Shown in pieces: positions 41,670 to 48,563 of a DNA stretch of 55,305 nucleotides. Position 1 is the first letter of the stretch; every line of letters starts with the position of its first letter. This stretch comes from Clostridia bacterium (GTDB lineage Bacteria; Bacillota; Clostridia; Oscillospirales; CAG-272), in the NCBI GenBank assembly GCA_017415485.1, contig JAFQGP010000086.1, positions 1 to 55,305 of the forward strand. The letters are read 5' to 3'. The position numbers and the translations under genes are program-made. The notes beneath the pieces were generated by a model. That model made no database searches, had not been told where the DNA came from, and saw only the letters and a list, made by a program, of their open reading frames with translations.

Positions 41670-41776
41670 AGTGAAACCTCCAAAAGAGCCCGAAAGCGCC
41701 CAGACGGTCGGCAAGGCTCGAAAATGTATTTGTATCACACTGTGTTAATTCACTTTTCCGCCAGTAATACATAATA

Positions 41777-41805
41777 ATTATACTATATTATTTATTAAAT
41801 GTCAA
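41777..41805 (-). promoter_or_regulatory. Proximal promoter of pflB
   Basis: Perfect TTGACA (41805-41800), 17-nt spacer, TATAAT (41782-41777). Leader of about 100 nt. Confidence 0.88.
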
Positions 41806-41830
41806 TATTAATAAGGCGGATGACATTAAT

Positions 41831-41871
41831 ATTATATCATTTTATTCCGGAATTTGCCGTGACTCGGTCAC
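41831..41871 (-). promoter_or_regulatory. Distal pflB promoter with GTGACCGAGTCAC palindrome
   Basis: An extended -10 TGATATAAT (hexamer 41836-41831) has no good -35. Instead a 13-bp palindrome GTGACCGAGTCAC (41871-41859) ends 22 nt upstream, centred near -41. The same palindrome, spacing and flanking pattern occurs at 53478-53518. The position is that of a class II activator site; the TGTGA-N5-TCAC form recalls CRP/FNR-family sites, although those normally have other spacings. Confidence 0.6.
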
Positions 41872-41872
41872 A

Positions 41873-41902
41873 AAAATTCAGTCGCCCCGTGCGGAGCGGC
41901 TG
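41873..41902 (-). terminator. Terminator after the 41914-42879 membrane-protein gene
   Basis: An imperfect GC-rich stem (CAGCCGCTCC with GGGGCGACTG on the minus strand) followed by AATTTTTG. It stands 12 nt past the stop codon and abuts the pflB distal control site. Confidence 0.65.
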
Positions 41903-41913
41903 ATAAAACGAGA

Positions 41914-42879
41914 TCATTTTTCTTTTGAATCGATAGAGAGCGCGATCATTGAAGTGATCACGCCCGAAAGGAGTACGACCGCAATATCAACGGGGGCAAG
42001 CACTATTCCCTTGATCCCGTCAAAGAAAAATCCCTCGCCGAAGCGGTAGAGATTACCGCTGAGCAGTACTATCTCGCCGATATACATCACGAGAGTTACA
42101 AGCACCGCGCTCAATGACGGAAGCCACACCGAAAAGAGTTTTTTCTTACCTATGGTGAACGAAACAATGTAAATCCCCACGGTAACTCCGAAAAGAAGGA
42201 AGAAGGCGCACATAAGAACTGCGGAAAGCGGCGAGACCGTGATATCGCCGTTTCTGTAAAAGGCGGTAAAGCACGCCCAGATGCACATTCCGAGGAATGC
42301 CGCGCTTACAACGGATTGCAGAATGAGCGTCTTTTTGCGGCTCGAGTCACCCGTCACGATCATTTTCGCAAAGCCATAAAAGCAATTCAGGATCGAAATG
42401 ATAAGCACGACCGAGATGACGTAGAAATGTAGCTTGAATGCGGGGCTGTACTCGCCCATAAGGACGTCAACTTCCGTCCACGTGCGTTCCTCAAAGCCCT
42501 CGGGCGGGATGTAGCACATATACATCTGCCAGCCCTCGAGCGTTGAAAAGATTCCCGTAAAGGTTCTCGTCACCGTCACCATACTCTCAAGCATAAGCTC
42601 CGAGGCGAAGAATACGATAAGAGAAACGCCCGTACCTGCTGCCAATGCGAGTTTTTCGAGCTTTTTGATCAATATCGGCATTAATGCAACACCGACGATG
42701 ACCGCAAGTGCGATCGGGGTGTAGGGAATGATGTATTTCGGATAATCCTCGGCGTAGACCGTGCCGTGACGGATCATATCGGAAACGACCTTGACACCCA
42801 TCCATATCGGGTAAAAGGACGCGATCAACACGCCCGCGAGCGAGCAAAGATAATATCTGTTGAGTACTTTATTTTTCAT
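41914..42879 (-). CDS. Polytopic membrane protein of a BlaI/BlaR1 operon, unknown function
   Basis: A 321-aa protein with about eight predicted transmembrane helices, spaced in pairs, and a 55-residue extracytoplasmic loop (EGWQMYMCYIPPEGFEERTWTEVDVLMGEYSP, about 118-149). I do not recognise the family. AAAAGGAG lies 7 nt before the ATG at 42879, immediately downstream of the lipoprotein gene stop. As the last of four genes under a BlaI-type operator, it is probably an effector of a cell-envelope stress response; this is inference from context. Confidence 0.65.
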   Translation of the reverse strand: MKNKVLNRYYLCSLAGVLIASFYPIWMGVKVVSDMIRHGTVYAEDYPKYIIPYTPIALAVIVGVALMPILIKKLEKLALAAGTGVSLIVFFASELMLESMVTVTRTFTGIFSTLEGWQMYMCYIPPEGFEERTWTEVDVLMGEYSPAFKLHFYVISVVLIISILNCFYGFAKMIVTGDSSRKKTLILQSVVSAAFLGMCIWACFTAFYRNGDITVSPLSAVLMCAFFLLFGVTVGIYIVSFTIGKKKLFSVWLPSLSAVLVTLVMYIGEIVLLSGNLYRFGEGFFFDGIKGIVLAPVDIAVVLLSGVITSMIALSIDSKEK

Positions 42880-42880
42880 T

Positions 42881-43501
42881 TTATGACTCCTTTTCAAAAT
42901 AGATCATAAAACTGAGCCATTCGTATGGAACGATCTCGTTCGGGGAAAACGTGCTCGAAAACAGTCGGTGAGTTATGTCGCTGTAAGTGATCTCGGTGCT
43001 GTCCGTCAGTACGTAAAAATGATCCTCGCGCTGAAACTCGCCCGTCCCCGCCATGCCGTCAAGACGGCGAAGAAGGCTGTAGCTTTCACCTTCGGAAATA
43101 CCGTATTCGTTGAAATCAAAGATCGTGTATTTACCGTCAGCATAATAGAGATCGTGGTAATATCCCGTTCCGCGGATGAAGTGCGCAACGCGAAGAAAGG
43201 CATCTTCGCCGTTCTGCGATTTTTCAAGGAAGGACACCCAATGCTCGTAGCCCTCGGTTCTTCCGGTTTTGCGCATCTCGACACCGTGGACATTCGTGCC
43301 GTCATCAAGAGTTTCGATAACAAGGCATCCGTCGTCGATGGCATCGTCGACGGTATAATTTTCGGGAATATCCGAAAAACCCGAATACTTGCCGTCATTG
43401 TATGAGATTTCGATATTTTCGCCCTTTTCTTCCCTTTCGGAACATGAAAACAACGACAAAGTCAAAATCGCGGTCAAAATAATTGCAATAATCTTTTTCA
43501 T
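42881..43501 (-). CDS. Predicted lipoprotein of a BlaI/BlaR1 operon, unknown function
   Basis: A 206-aa lipoprotein: signal MKKIIAIILTAILTLSLFSC with the lipid-carrying Cys at 20, then an acidic globular domain rich in Tyr, Asp and Gly (YHDLYYADGKYTIFDFNEYG). No recognised domain. AAAGGAG precedes the ATG at 43501; the upstream ATG five codons earlier overlaps blaR1. It lies between blaR1 and the membrane-protein gene. It may be the extracytoplasmic part of the operon's output. Confidence 0.68.
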   Translation of the reverse strand: MKKIIAIILTAILTLSLFSCSEREEKGENIEISYNDGKYSGFSDIPENYTVDDAIDDGCLVIETLDDGTNVHGVEMRKTGRTEGYEHWVSFLEKSQNGEDAFLRVAHFIRGTGYYHDLYYADGKYTIFDFNEYGISEGESYSLLRRLDGMAGTGEFQREDHFYVLTDSTEITYSDITHRLFSSTFSPNEIVPYEWLSFMIYFEKES

Positions 43502-43512
43502 ATTATCTCCTT

Positions 43513-44424
43513 TCAAGCCGCGTTGGTCAACAGGATATATGCGATTGCGATCAGCAATGCCACCATTCCCGTCGCCGAAAGTGCGGACAGCTTTTTGTAT
43601 GAAAGTATATTTTCCACCCTCATCCGTATCTTCGCCCCGCCGAAAGATGAAGCGAAAACGCTCGTTCTTTCAACCGCGGACAAGAGAGTGTGTGCGTATT
43701 CCTTTCTCTGCTCCGGGTTGCACTTTCGCAGAACCGCCTCGTCGCAGGCAAGCTCGAGATCGGCAAAGAGCAATTTTAGGAAAAGCCACGCAAGAGGATT
43801 GAACCAATGAACACAAACTGTCACAAGTGCTAAAAGACGAACGAGATTATCCCCGCGCCGTGCGTGCGCCTTCTCGTGCATCAGGATGTATTTGAGCTCG
43901 TTTTCACGGTACTTTGCGGGAAGAATTATCCTTGGTTTCAAAACGCCGTAAAGCGCGGGCGAAGTGACTTTTTCGGAAATATAAACATTTCCTTCAAGCA
44001 AATGTGCATCCGAAAGCTCGCCGAGAGTCGCGGCGTAGATGATGAAAAACGCGATCATCAGCGCAAGCCCCGCGACAAGCCATATCCAACAAGCCACGCC
44101 AAAAAGATCGGCAAGAAGGTCGGTCTTGTAGGTGAGCGGTTCATAACTGTCCGCCGCCATCATATGGTTCATTGCAGTCAAATAATAAAATTCGCCATCA
44201 TAAACCGTCACGGTTTTGGTCGTAAACTGCGAAATAAAGGTCATCAGCCCGTATTTCCCCGCGATACCAACGGGCAAGAGCATACGTATAAAGGGAATCA
44301 GCCAAAGCCAAACCGTCACTCTGCGCGGTATCTTTTTTATCATTCGAAAAAGGCAGACAGGCAATCCGCATATCGACGCGGCGATGCTCATATTGAATAT
44401 CCAATAAAATATCTCACCGAGCAT
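43513..44424 (-). CDS. BlaR1/MecR1-like M56 membrane metalloprotease without a sensor domain
   Basis: A 303-aa membrane protein of the BlaR1/MecR1 (peptidase M56) family. The zinc motif HEKAH is at about residues 183-187, and the third-ligand region LELACDEAV is at about 224-232. Helices flank the protease domain. Full BlaR1 proteins (about 585-600 aa) end in a penicillin-binding sensor; here the protein ends after a last helix (about 281-300) with only three more residues. It should cleave the partner BlaI repressor to derepress the operon, but the inducing signal must be sensed in another way. Three nt follow the blaI stop. Confidence 0.85.
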   Translation of the reverse strand: MLGEIFYWIFNMSIAASICGLPVCLFRMIKKIPRRVTVWLWLIPFIRMLLPVGIAGKYGLMTFISQFTTKTVTVYDGEFYYLTAMNHMMAADSYEPLTYKTDLLADLFGVACWIWLVAGLALMIAFFIIYAATLGELSDAHLLEGNVYISEKVTSPALYGVLKPRIILPAKYRENELKYILMHEKAHARRGDNLVRLLALVTVCVHWFNPLAWLFLKLLFADLELACDEAVLRKCNPEQRKEYAHTLLSAVERTSVFASSFGGAKIRMRVENILSYKKLSALSATGMVALLIAIAYILLTNAA

Positions 44425-44427
44425 AGG

Positions 44428-44784
44428 CTACCTCTTGTCGATCATCGACCTGAGCACCTCGATCTCCTCGCGCGTCAGTTCCTCGTCCTCGATCAGCGCG
44501 GAAAAGAGCGCCTTTCGCGATCCGCCGAAAAGCTTGTCGATCAGCCCCTTCGCCTCGGTTTTGCAGACCTCGTCCTTTGACACGAGTGAGGTGCAGACAA
44601 AACCGGGATCCTCGCGCTTGATATATCCCTTCGCCTCGATCTTTTTTATGACGGTGTAGGTCGTGTTTTTGTTCCAGGAGTATTCATTCTCTGCAAGAAT
44701 ACTGAGCTCCTTCGCGCTGATCGGCTCATGCGCCCATATCAGCTCCATTACTTTAAGTTCACTGTCAAAGAGTTTTTTATCCAT
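44428..44784 (-). CDS. BlaI/MecI-family repressor
   Basis: A 118-aa winged-helix repressor. LFDSELKVMELIWAHEPISAKELS and NKNTTYTVIKKIEAKGYIKRED are the DNA-binding portion, and the C-terminal helices, with the family's dimerisation region, follow (SKDEVCKTEAKGLIDKLFGGSRKALFSALIEDEELTREEIEVLRSMID). It represses its own operon by binding the dyad at 44796-44831 and is released by proteolysis through the M56 protease encoded next. Ribosome site GAGGTGA. Confidence 0.92.
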   Translation of the reverse strand: MDKKLFDSELKVMELIWAHEPISAKELSILAENEYSWNKNTTYTVIKKIEAKGYIKREDPGFVCTSLVSKDEVCKTEAKGLIDKLFGGSRKALFSALIEDEELTREEIEVLRSMIDKR

Positions 44785-44795
44785 TTTGTCACCTC

Positions 44796-44842
44796 AGACT
44801 ATTACTATAGTATATACTACCACAATAGTCTGGATTTGTCAA
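44796..44842 (-). promoter_or_regulatory. Promoter and concentric BlaI-type operator
   Basis: Perfect TTGACA (44842-44837), 17-nt spacer, TAGTAT (44819-44814). Two exact inverted repeats share one centre (44813.5): TAGTATATACTA (44808-44819) and AGACTATT/AATAGTCT (44796-44803 with 44824-44831). The dyad covers the -10 box and the start site. Confidence 0.85.
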
Positions 44843-44861
44843 GGGGTTTTAGAAAATTTTA

Positions 44862-44891
44862 TAAAAAATCCCCGCGCATCGCACGGGGATT
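44862..44891 (-). terminator. Terminator after the GH30 gene
   Basis: ATCCCCG pairs with CGGGGAT (44868-44874, 44884-44890) and is followed on the minus strand by TTTTTTAT. Confidence 0.85.
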
Positions 44892-44897
44892 GCATAT

Positions 44898-46247
44898 TCA
44901 GTTAAAATCAAATACAACTGTCGACGCGCTGTCGGGCAAGAGCAACAGATAATAAAGCTGTCCGCGCTCCTCGATCTGCACTTGTTTTTTCTCGGTGCCG
45001 CCGTTGACAAAAACATAAACGTGTGAACCGTCGGGGTTTTCGAAGACCGACATCACAATATCCTCGTCGCCGCCGTAGTACTTTGAAACGCACTTCTTCG
45101 GCTCGCGAAGCTCAAATTCGAGTATCTTTGCGCCCTTCTGCATAAATCTCGCCGTGTGCATAAAAGACTTGAACTGTCCGCTGTATGAAAGCGAGCCGTC
45201 GCGGCTGTTGCGCGTGACGAGTCCTCCGCAGGGATGAGGTCCGATATTCGGATTGCCGTTTTCGTCAAGAAGCAGATTCCAGCCCGTGAAGGATGAAAAA
45301 TGATTGGTCATCGTCTTTGCCATCATTCCCGTCCACTTGCACCAGTCGTCGGAATAGTGCTCGAAAAGTCTCGGTCCGCCCTCGGTGAAATGGAGCTTCA
45401 TCTGCGGGTAAGCCTCGTGGAGCGGCGCGGTATCCTCGATCGCGCCCGTGTAGTAATGGAACGCGACCGCTTGACAATCCTCAAGCAGGCGCTTGTGTGT
45501 GTCAAGACACCAAAGAGGTCTGTGCCAGTTGTTGAAATTATAATCGTACATCCATATCTCAGTATTCATCCCCTTCTCCGTCAGCTTGCGGCGGAGGATC
45601 GAGATATACTTCGCCTCGTGGTCGGGATGCCATACGCAGGCGGGCATTTGATTTTTCTGAAGCGTTTCGGGCTCGTTCTGAGGCGTCAGCGCGGAAATAT
45701 GAATGCCGAACTTTTCGTATTCTTCGAGATATTTGATGATGTAATCCGCATAGCATTCAAGATATTCCTCGCGCATGAAACCGCCGCAAAGACTTCCGCC
45801 CGTCTTCATCCAGGCGGGAGGCGACCAAGGCGAGGCGTAGATATAAAGGTCGGGGCGCACCTCGAGGATCTCCTTTATCATCGGAATGACATACTCGCGG
45901 TCGCGGTCGATCGAGAAATGCTTCAGCTCAATGTCATTCGGCACGTCATCGTAAGAATAAAGCTCGGCGGAGTAATCGCTTGATGCAATCGTAAGTCTGC
46001 CGACAGAGAGATTCGCACCTTCCTTGCCGTAAACGTGTTCAAGCAGCGCGCGGCGGCTTTCCTTGTCCATCTGATTCAAAAGATAGCAAGAGCTTCCCGT
46101 GATGGCAACGCCGAGACCGAGATAGTTTTCGTTCAAGATCTTGCCCGTCAGCTTCACCTGCGCCGCTCCGTTCATAAGCTCGGACGGAAAAACACGGCTC
46201 GCGTACATTTCAAGATTCGATGCGGTGGTATATTGCGTTATCTTCAT
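44898..46247 (-). CDS. Glycoside hydrolase family 30 protein (glucosylceramidase-like)
   Basis: A 449-aa cytoplasmic TIM-barrel glycosidase. The acid/base Glu is in ALTPQNEPE (Glu192) and the nucleophile in HFTEGG (Glu289), the family arrangement. YIYASPWSPPAWMKTGG (about 136-151) is also typical. A C-terminal beta domain (about 370-449) completes the fold. No signal peptide is present, so it should act on imported oligosaccharides or glycosides; the GH30 family includes glucosylceramidases, beta-xylosidases and beta-1,6-glucanases, and I cannot decide between them. AAAGGAA precedes the ATG, which overlaps the GNAT stop by 4 nt. Confidence 0.9.
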   Translation of the reverse strand: MKITQYTTASNLEMYASRVFPSELMNGAAQVKLTGKILNENYLGLGVAITGSSCYLLNQMDKESRRALLEHVYGKEGANLSVGRLTIASSDYSAELYSYDDVPNDIELKHFSIDRDREYVIPMIKEILEVRPDLYIYASPWSPPAWMKTGGSLCGGFMREEYLECYADYIIKYLEEYEKFGIHISALTPQNEPETLQKNQMPACVWHPDHEAKYISILRRKLTEKGMNTEIWMYDYNFNNWHRPLWCLDTHKRLLEDCQAVAFHYYTGAIEDTAPLHEAYPQMKLHFTEGGPRLFEHYSDDWCKWTGMMAKTMTNHFSSFTGWNLLLDENGNPNIGPHPCGGLVTRNSRDGSLSYSGQFKSFMHTARFMQKGAKILEFELREPKKCVSKYYGGDEDIVMSVFENPDGSHVYVFVNGGTEKKQVQIEERGQLYYLLLLPDSASTVVFDFN

Positions 46248-46852
46248 TTCTTTATTCCTTTCGAAATCATTTCGTTAATTATGGCAACTGCTTTTTGCGT
46301 ATTCTCCGCAAATTCGTCATCGGTCGTTCTTGCGGATGGCGAGCGGTCGCTTATGAATTCAGAGAAGCCGAATTTACGGTAAAGCGAAACGGCGTGCCAG
46401 TTGCGCGTACCTGTCAAAAGGTAGATAAAACCCGAATATCCGAGCTCGCAATAAAGATCCATCAAGCGGCAAAGCATGGCTTTTGCTATTCCCTTGCCCG
46501 AGTGGCTGTCCTTGACTGCAACCCAATGTATGCGTTGCTTTTTCTCACCGTAAAAGAGACCGTTCCAAAGTGACGCCGTGCCGACATATTCACCTTCGTG
46601 CGAAACGACGAACAGCATTCTCTTTTCGGGCTCGAGATCCTGCCTCTCAAGGAATTCGCGCCTGAAGCACTCAATTCCCTTTTCCACACTCGAAAACTGA
46701 GCGACATCAGCTTCGATCTCCGCCCAATGTTTTTCATCGCCTTTTTGGTAAAAAACGAACTTGTATCCCGCGGGTAAATCGTAACGCGGGTAGTTATCGG
46801 TATCTTTCTTGACCATCGTCAAGGGGTAATAAGGTATGCTTTTATCGACCAT
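46244..46852 (-). CDS. GNAT-family N-acetyltransferase
   Basis: A 202-aa predicted acyltransferase using acetyl-CoA. The core motif A HWVAVKDSHSGKGIAKAMLCRLMD (about 109-132; the SGKGIA loop binds CoA pyrophosphate) and motif B TGTRNWHAVSLYRKFGF (about 146-162) are present. Substrate unknown. It lies between a YcxB-like membrane protein (11-nt overlap) and the GH30 gene. Confidence 0.88.
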   Translation of the reverse strand: MVDKSIPYYPLTMVKKDTDNYPRYDLPAGYKFVFYQKGDEKHWAEIEADVAQFSSVEKGIECFRREFLERQDLEPEKRMLFVVSHEGEYVGTASLWNGLFYGEKKQRIHWVAVKDSHSGKGIAKAMLCRLMDLYCELGYSGFIYLLTGTRNWHAVSLYRKFGFSEFISDRSPSARTTDDEFAENTQKAVAIINEMISKGIKK

Positions 46853-47360
46853 TTCTGTACCACTCCCTCACTCTTTTTGCTGTACTTGCGGAATCAAGCA
46901 ATTTATAATACTTCTTTTTGTCTTTTCCTACGATAATGCACAAATGATAATAATTCACGTGGTTCTTGCGCTTTTTCGATCTTACGATAAACTTTTCAAT
47001 ATAATCTCGGCAAAATGCACCCGTTCCGGCGAATATCAGCCATTCATCAGACATATATATCAAAGAATTTGTGGACATAGTCGTGGAAGACGGATAAAGA
47101 GGCTTAACTCCCTTGCTGTCAAATATGACACCGAGCATCTTCTCCTGCCTGCGCAAAGCCACATACGCAAGCGGAATACGGAGCAACAGCAACAACCATA
47201 CTGCCACGCCCGCTAGCAAACAATACAAAGAATAAAGAATATCGTTTTCGACCGCGTCAAAAAACAAAGACACGATCAAAAGCGGAACTGCGGCGAAAAG
47301 TGAAATTACGAAGCACATCAAAAAAGTATTCTTTGCATAGATCAAGTTGTATTTTTTCAT
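46842..47360 (-). CDS. YcxB-like membrane protein, unknown function
   Basis: A 172-aa protein with two N-terminal helices (about 12-33, 45-66). A basic cytoplasmic domain follows with the pattern MLGVIFDSKGVKPLYPSSTTMSTNSLIYMSDEWLIFAG...IEKFIVRSKK. This is the layout of YcxB-like proteins (two helices, then a PH-like fold), assigned by resemblance only. First gene of an operon with GNAT and GH30 under the 47384-47412 promoter. Confidence 0.6.
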   Translation of the reverse strand: MKKYNLIYAKNTFLMCFVISLFAAVPLLIVSLFFDAVENDILYSLYCLLAGVAVWLLLLLRIPLAYVALRRQEKMLGVIFDSKGVKPLYPSSTTMSTNSLIYMSDEWLIFAGTGAFCRDYIEKFIVRSKKRKNHVNYYHLCIIVGKDKKKYYKLLDSASTAKRVREWYRNGR

Positions 47361-47383
47361 TTTTTCACCGCCTTCCCTAAATC

Positions 47384-47412
47384 ATTATATCACAAATGTT
47401 TTTCTTTTTCAA
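47384..47412 (-). promoter_or_regulatory. Promoter of the YcxB-GNAT-GH30 operon
   Basis: TTGAAA (47412-47407), 17-nt spacer, TATAAT (47389-47384), with TGA upstream of the -10 box. Confidence 0.78.
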
Positions 47413-47439
47413 TCCCTCCGCCTTTTTTCGTCCAAAATA

Positions 47440-47468
47440 TTGACACAAAGAACAAAATGTGATAAAAT
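47440..47468 (+). promoter_or_regulatory. Promoter of the PHP-domain gene
   Basis: Perfect TTGACA (47440-47445), 17-nt spacer, TAAAAT (47463-47468). It is divergent from the promoter at 47384. Confidence 0.8.
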
Positions 47469-47495
47469 CATAAAAAACACTGCGAGGTGACTTCT

Positions 47496-48521
47496 ATGAA
47501 AAAATATCTGCTCCCCGAAACCGGTAATTTTTATAAAGCTAATCTGCACTGCCATACCACAGTATCCGACGGTCGTTGGACGCCCGAGGAAGTGAAAAAG
47601 AACTATATGGCGGCGGGGTATTCCGTCATTGCTTACACAGATCACGACGTCCTCATTCCCCACCCCGAGCTTGCCGATGAGAACTTTCTGCCGCTCAACT
47701 CCTATGAAATGGAAGTCAACGCGCCCGGAAAATGGGATAAGCATTGCAAATGCTGCCACATGTGCCTGATCGCCCTTGAGCCCGACAACCTCACTCCCGT
47801 CTGCTGGCACAGAAGCAAATATACATGGGGCAACGCAAAGGAGATCTACTCCTCACAGGTAAAATTCGACGAAAACGAGCCCGATTACGAGCGCGTTTAC
47901 AGTCCCGAAGGCATCAGCGATATGATGAAGCGCGGACGCGACGCCGGATTCTTCGTCACCTACAACCACCCCGCGTGGTCGCTCGAAACAGCGCTTGATT
48001 TCGCTTTCTACGAGAATATGAACGCGATGGAGATCGTCAACGGAAGCTGCGTCACCGCAGGCTTTGACGATTACAACCCCGCGGCTTATGACACGATGCT
48101 TCTGACAGGCAAGCGCATCTATTGCGTTGCTACCGATGACAATCACGACGTCCAGCCCCTCGGTCACCCGGGCAACGACTCCTTCAAGGGCTTCACCATG
48201 ATAAAAGCCGACAAGCTTGAATACAGAACGATCACATCGGCACTCGAAAAAGGCAATTTCTACGCTTCTCAAGGTCCCGAGATCAAGGCTCTTTGGTTCG
48301 AGGACGGCAAGGTCCACATCGAATGCAGCGGCGCGAGAAGGATCACAGCCAACTACGGCGTCCGCAGAGGTCGCAAGGTCGAGGCTGACAGCGAGCTCCT
48401 CACCTCGGCATCCTTCGGCTTTGCTCCCGATGACAATTACATCCGAATCACCATCGAAGACGAAAACGGACTCCACGCCAACACCAACGCATATTTCGCT
48501 GACGAAGTATACAAAGACTAA
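47496..48521 (+). CDS. PHP-domain metal-dependent phosphoesterase-like protein
   Basis: A 341-aa protein. PHP motifs NLHCHTTVSDGRWTPEEV (about 17-34) and VIAYTDHDVL (about 45-54) carry the metal-binding His/Asp pairs, with VTYNHPAW (about 160) and VATDDNHD (about 210-217) further on. The C-terminal 100 residues (ALWFEDGKVHIECSGARRITANYG) are a beta-rich tail. The protein is probably a phosphoesterase; it may act on nucleotides or sugar phosphates, but the substrate is unknown. The ATG at 47496 has GAGGTG upstream. Codons are C-ending and biased like the FAD-oxidoreductase gene. It is monocistronic, followed by a terminator. Confidence 0.85.
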   Translation: MKKYLLPETGNFYKANLHCHTTVSDGRWTPEEVKKNYMAAGYSVIAYTDHDVLIPHPELADENFLPLNSYEMEVNAPGKWDKHCKCCHMCLIALEPDNLTPVCWHRSKYTWGNAKEIYSSQVKFDENEPDYERVYSPEGISDMMKRGRDAGFFVTYNHPAWSLETALDFAFYENMNAMEIVNGSCVTAGFDDYNPAAYDTMLLTGKRIYCVATDDNHDVQPLGHPGNDSFKGFTMIKADKLEYRTITSALEKGNFYASQGPEIKALWFEDGKVHIECSGARRITANYGVRRGRKVEADSELLTSASFGFAPDDNYIRITIEDENGLHANTNAYFADEVYKD

Positions 48522-48527
48522 TAGGGA

Positions 48528-48563
48528 AAAGAGGCTATCGCAAAAGATAGCCTCTTTATTTTT
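48528..48563 (+). terminator. Terminator between convergent PHP and MBL genes
   Basis: AAAGAGGCTATC (48528-48539) pairs exactly with GATAGCCTCTTT (48546-48557), followed by ATTTTT. A-run on the other side makes it usable for the convergent operon, whose last stop is at 48562. Confidence 0.88.

Noticed and set aside
41714..41760. GTGAATTAACAC in the pflB leader as a Rex site
   Set aside because: Only the outer three bases on each side are symmetrical and the Rex consensus TTGTTAANNNNTTAACAA is not met.
39450..41774. A 774-codon open frame antisense to pflB
   Set aside because: It lies exactly opposite a gene with unmistakable catalytic motifs and follows from pflB codon bias; it has no ribosome site or recognisable domain.
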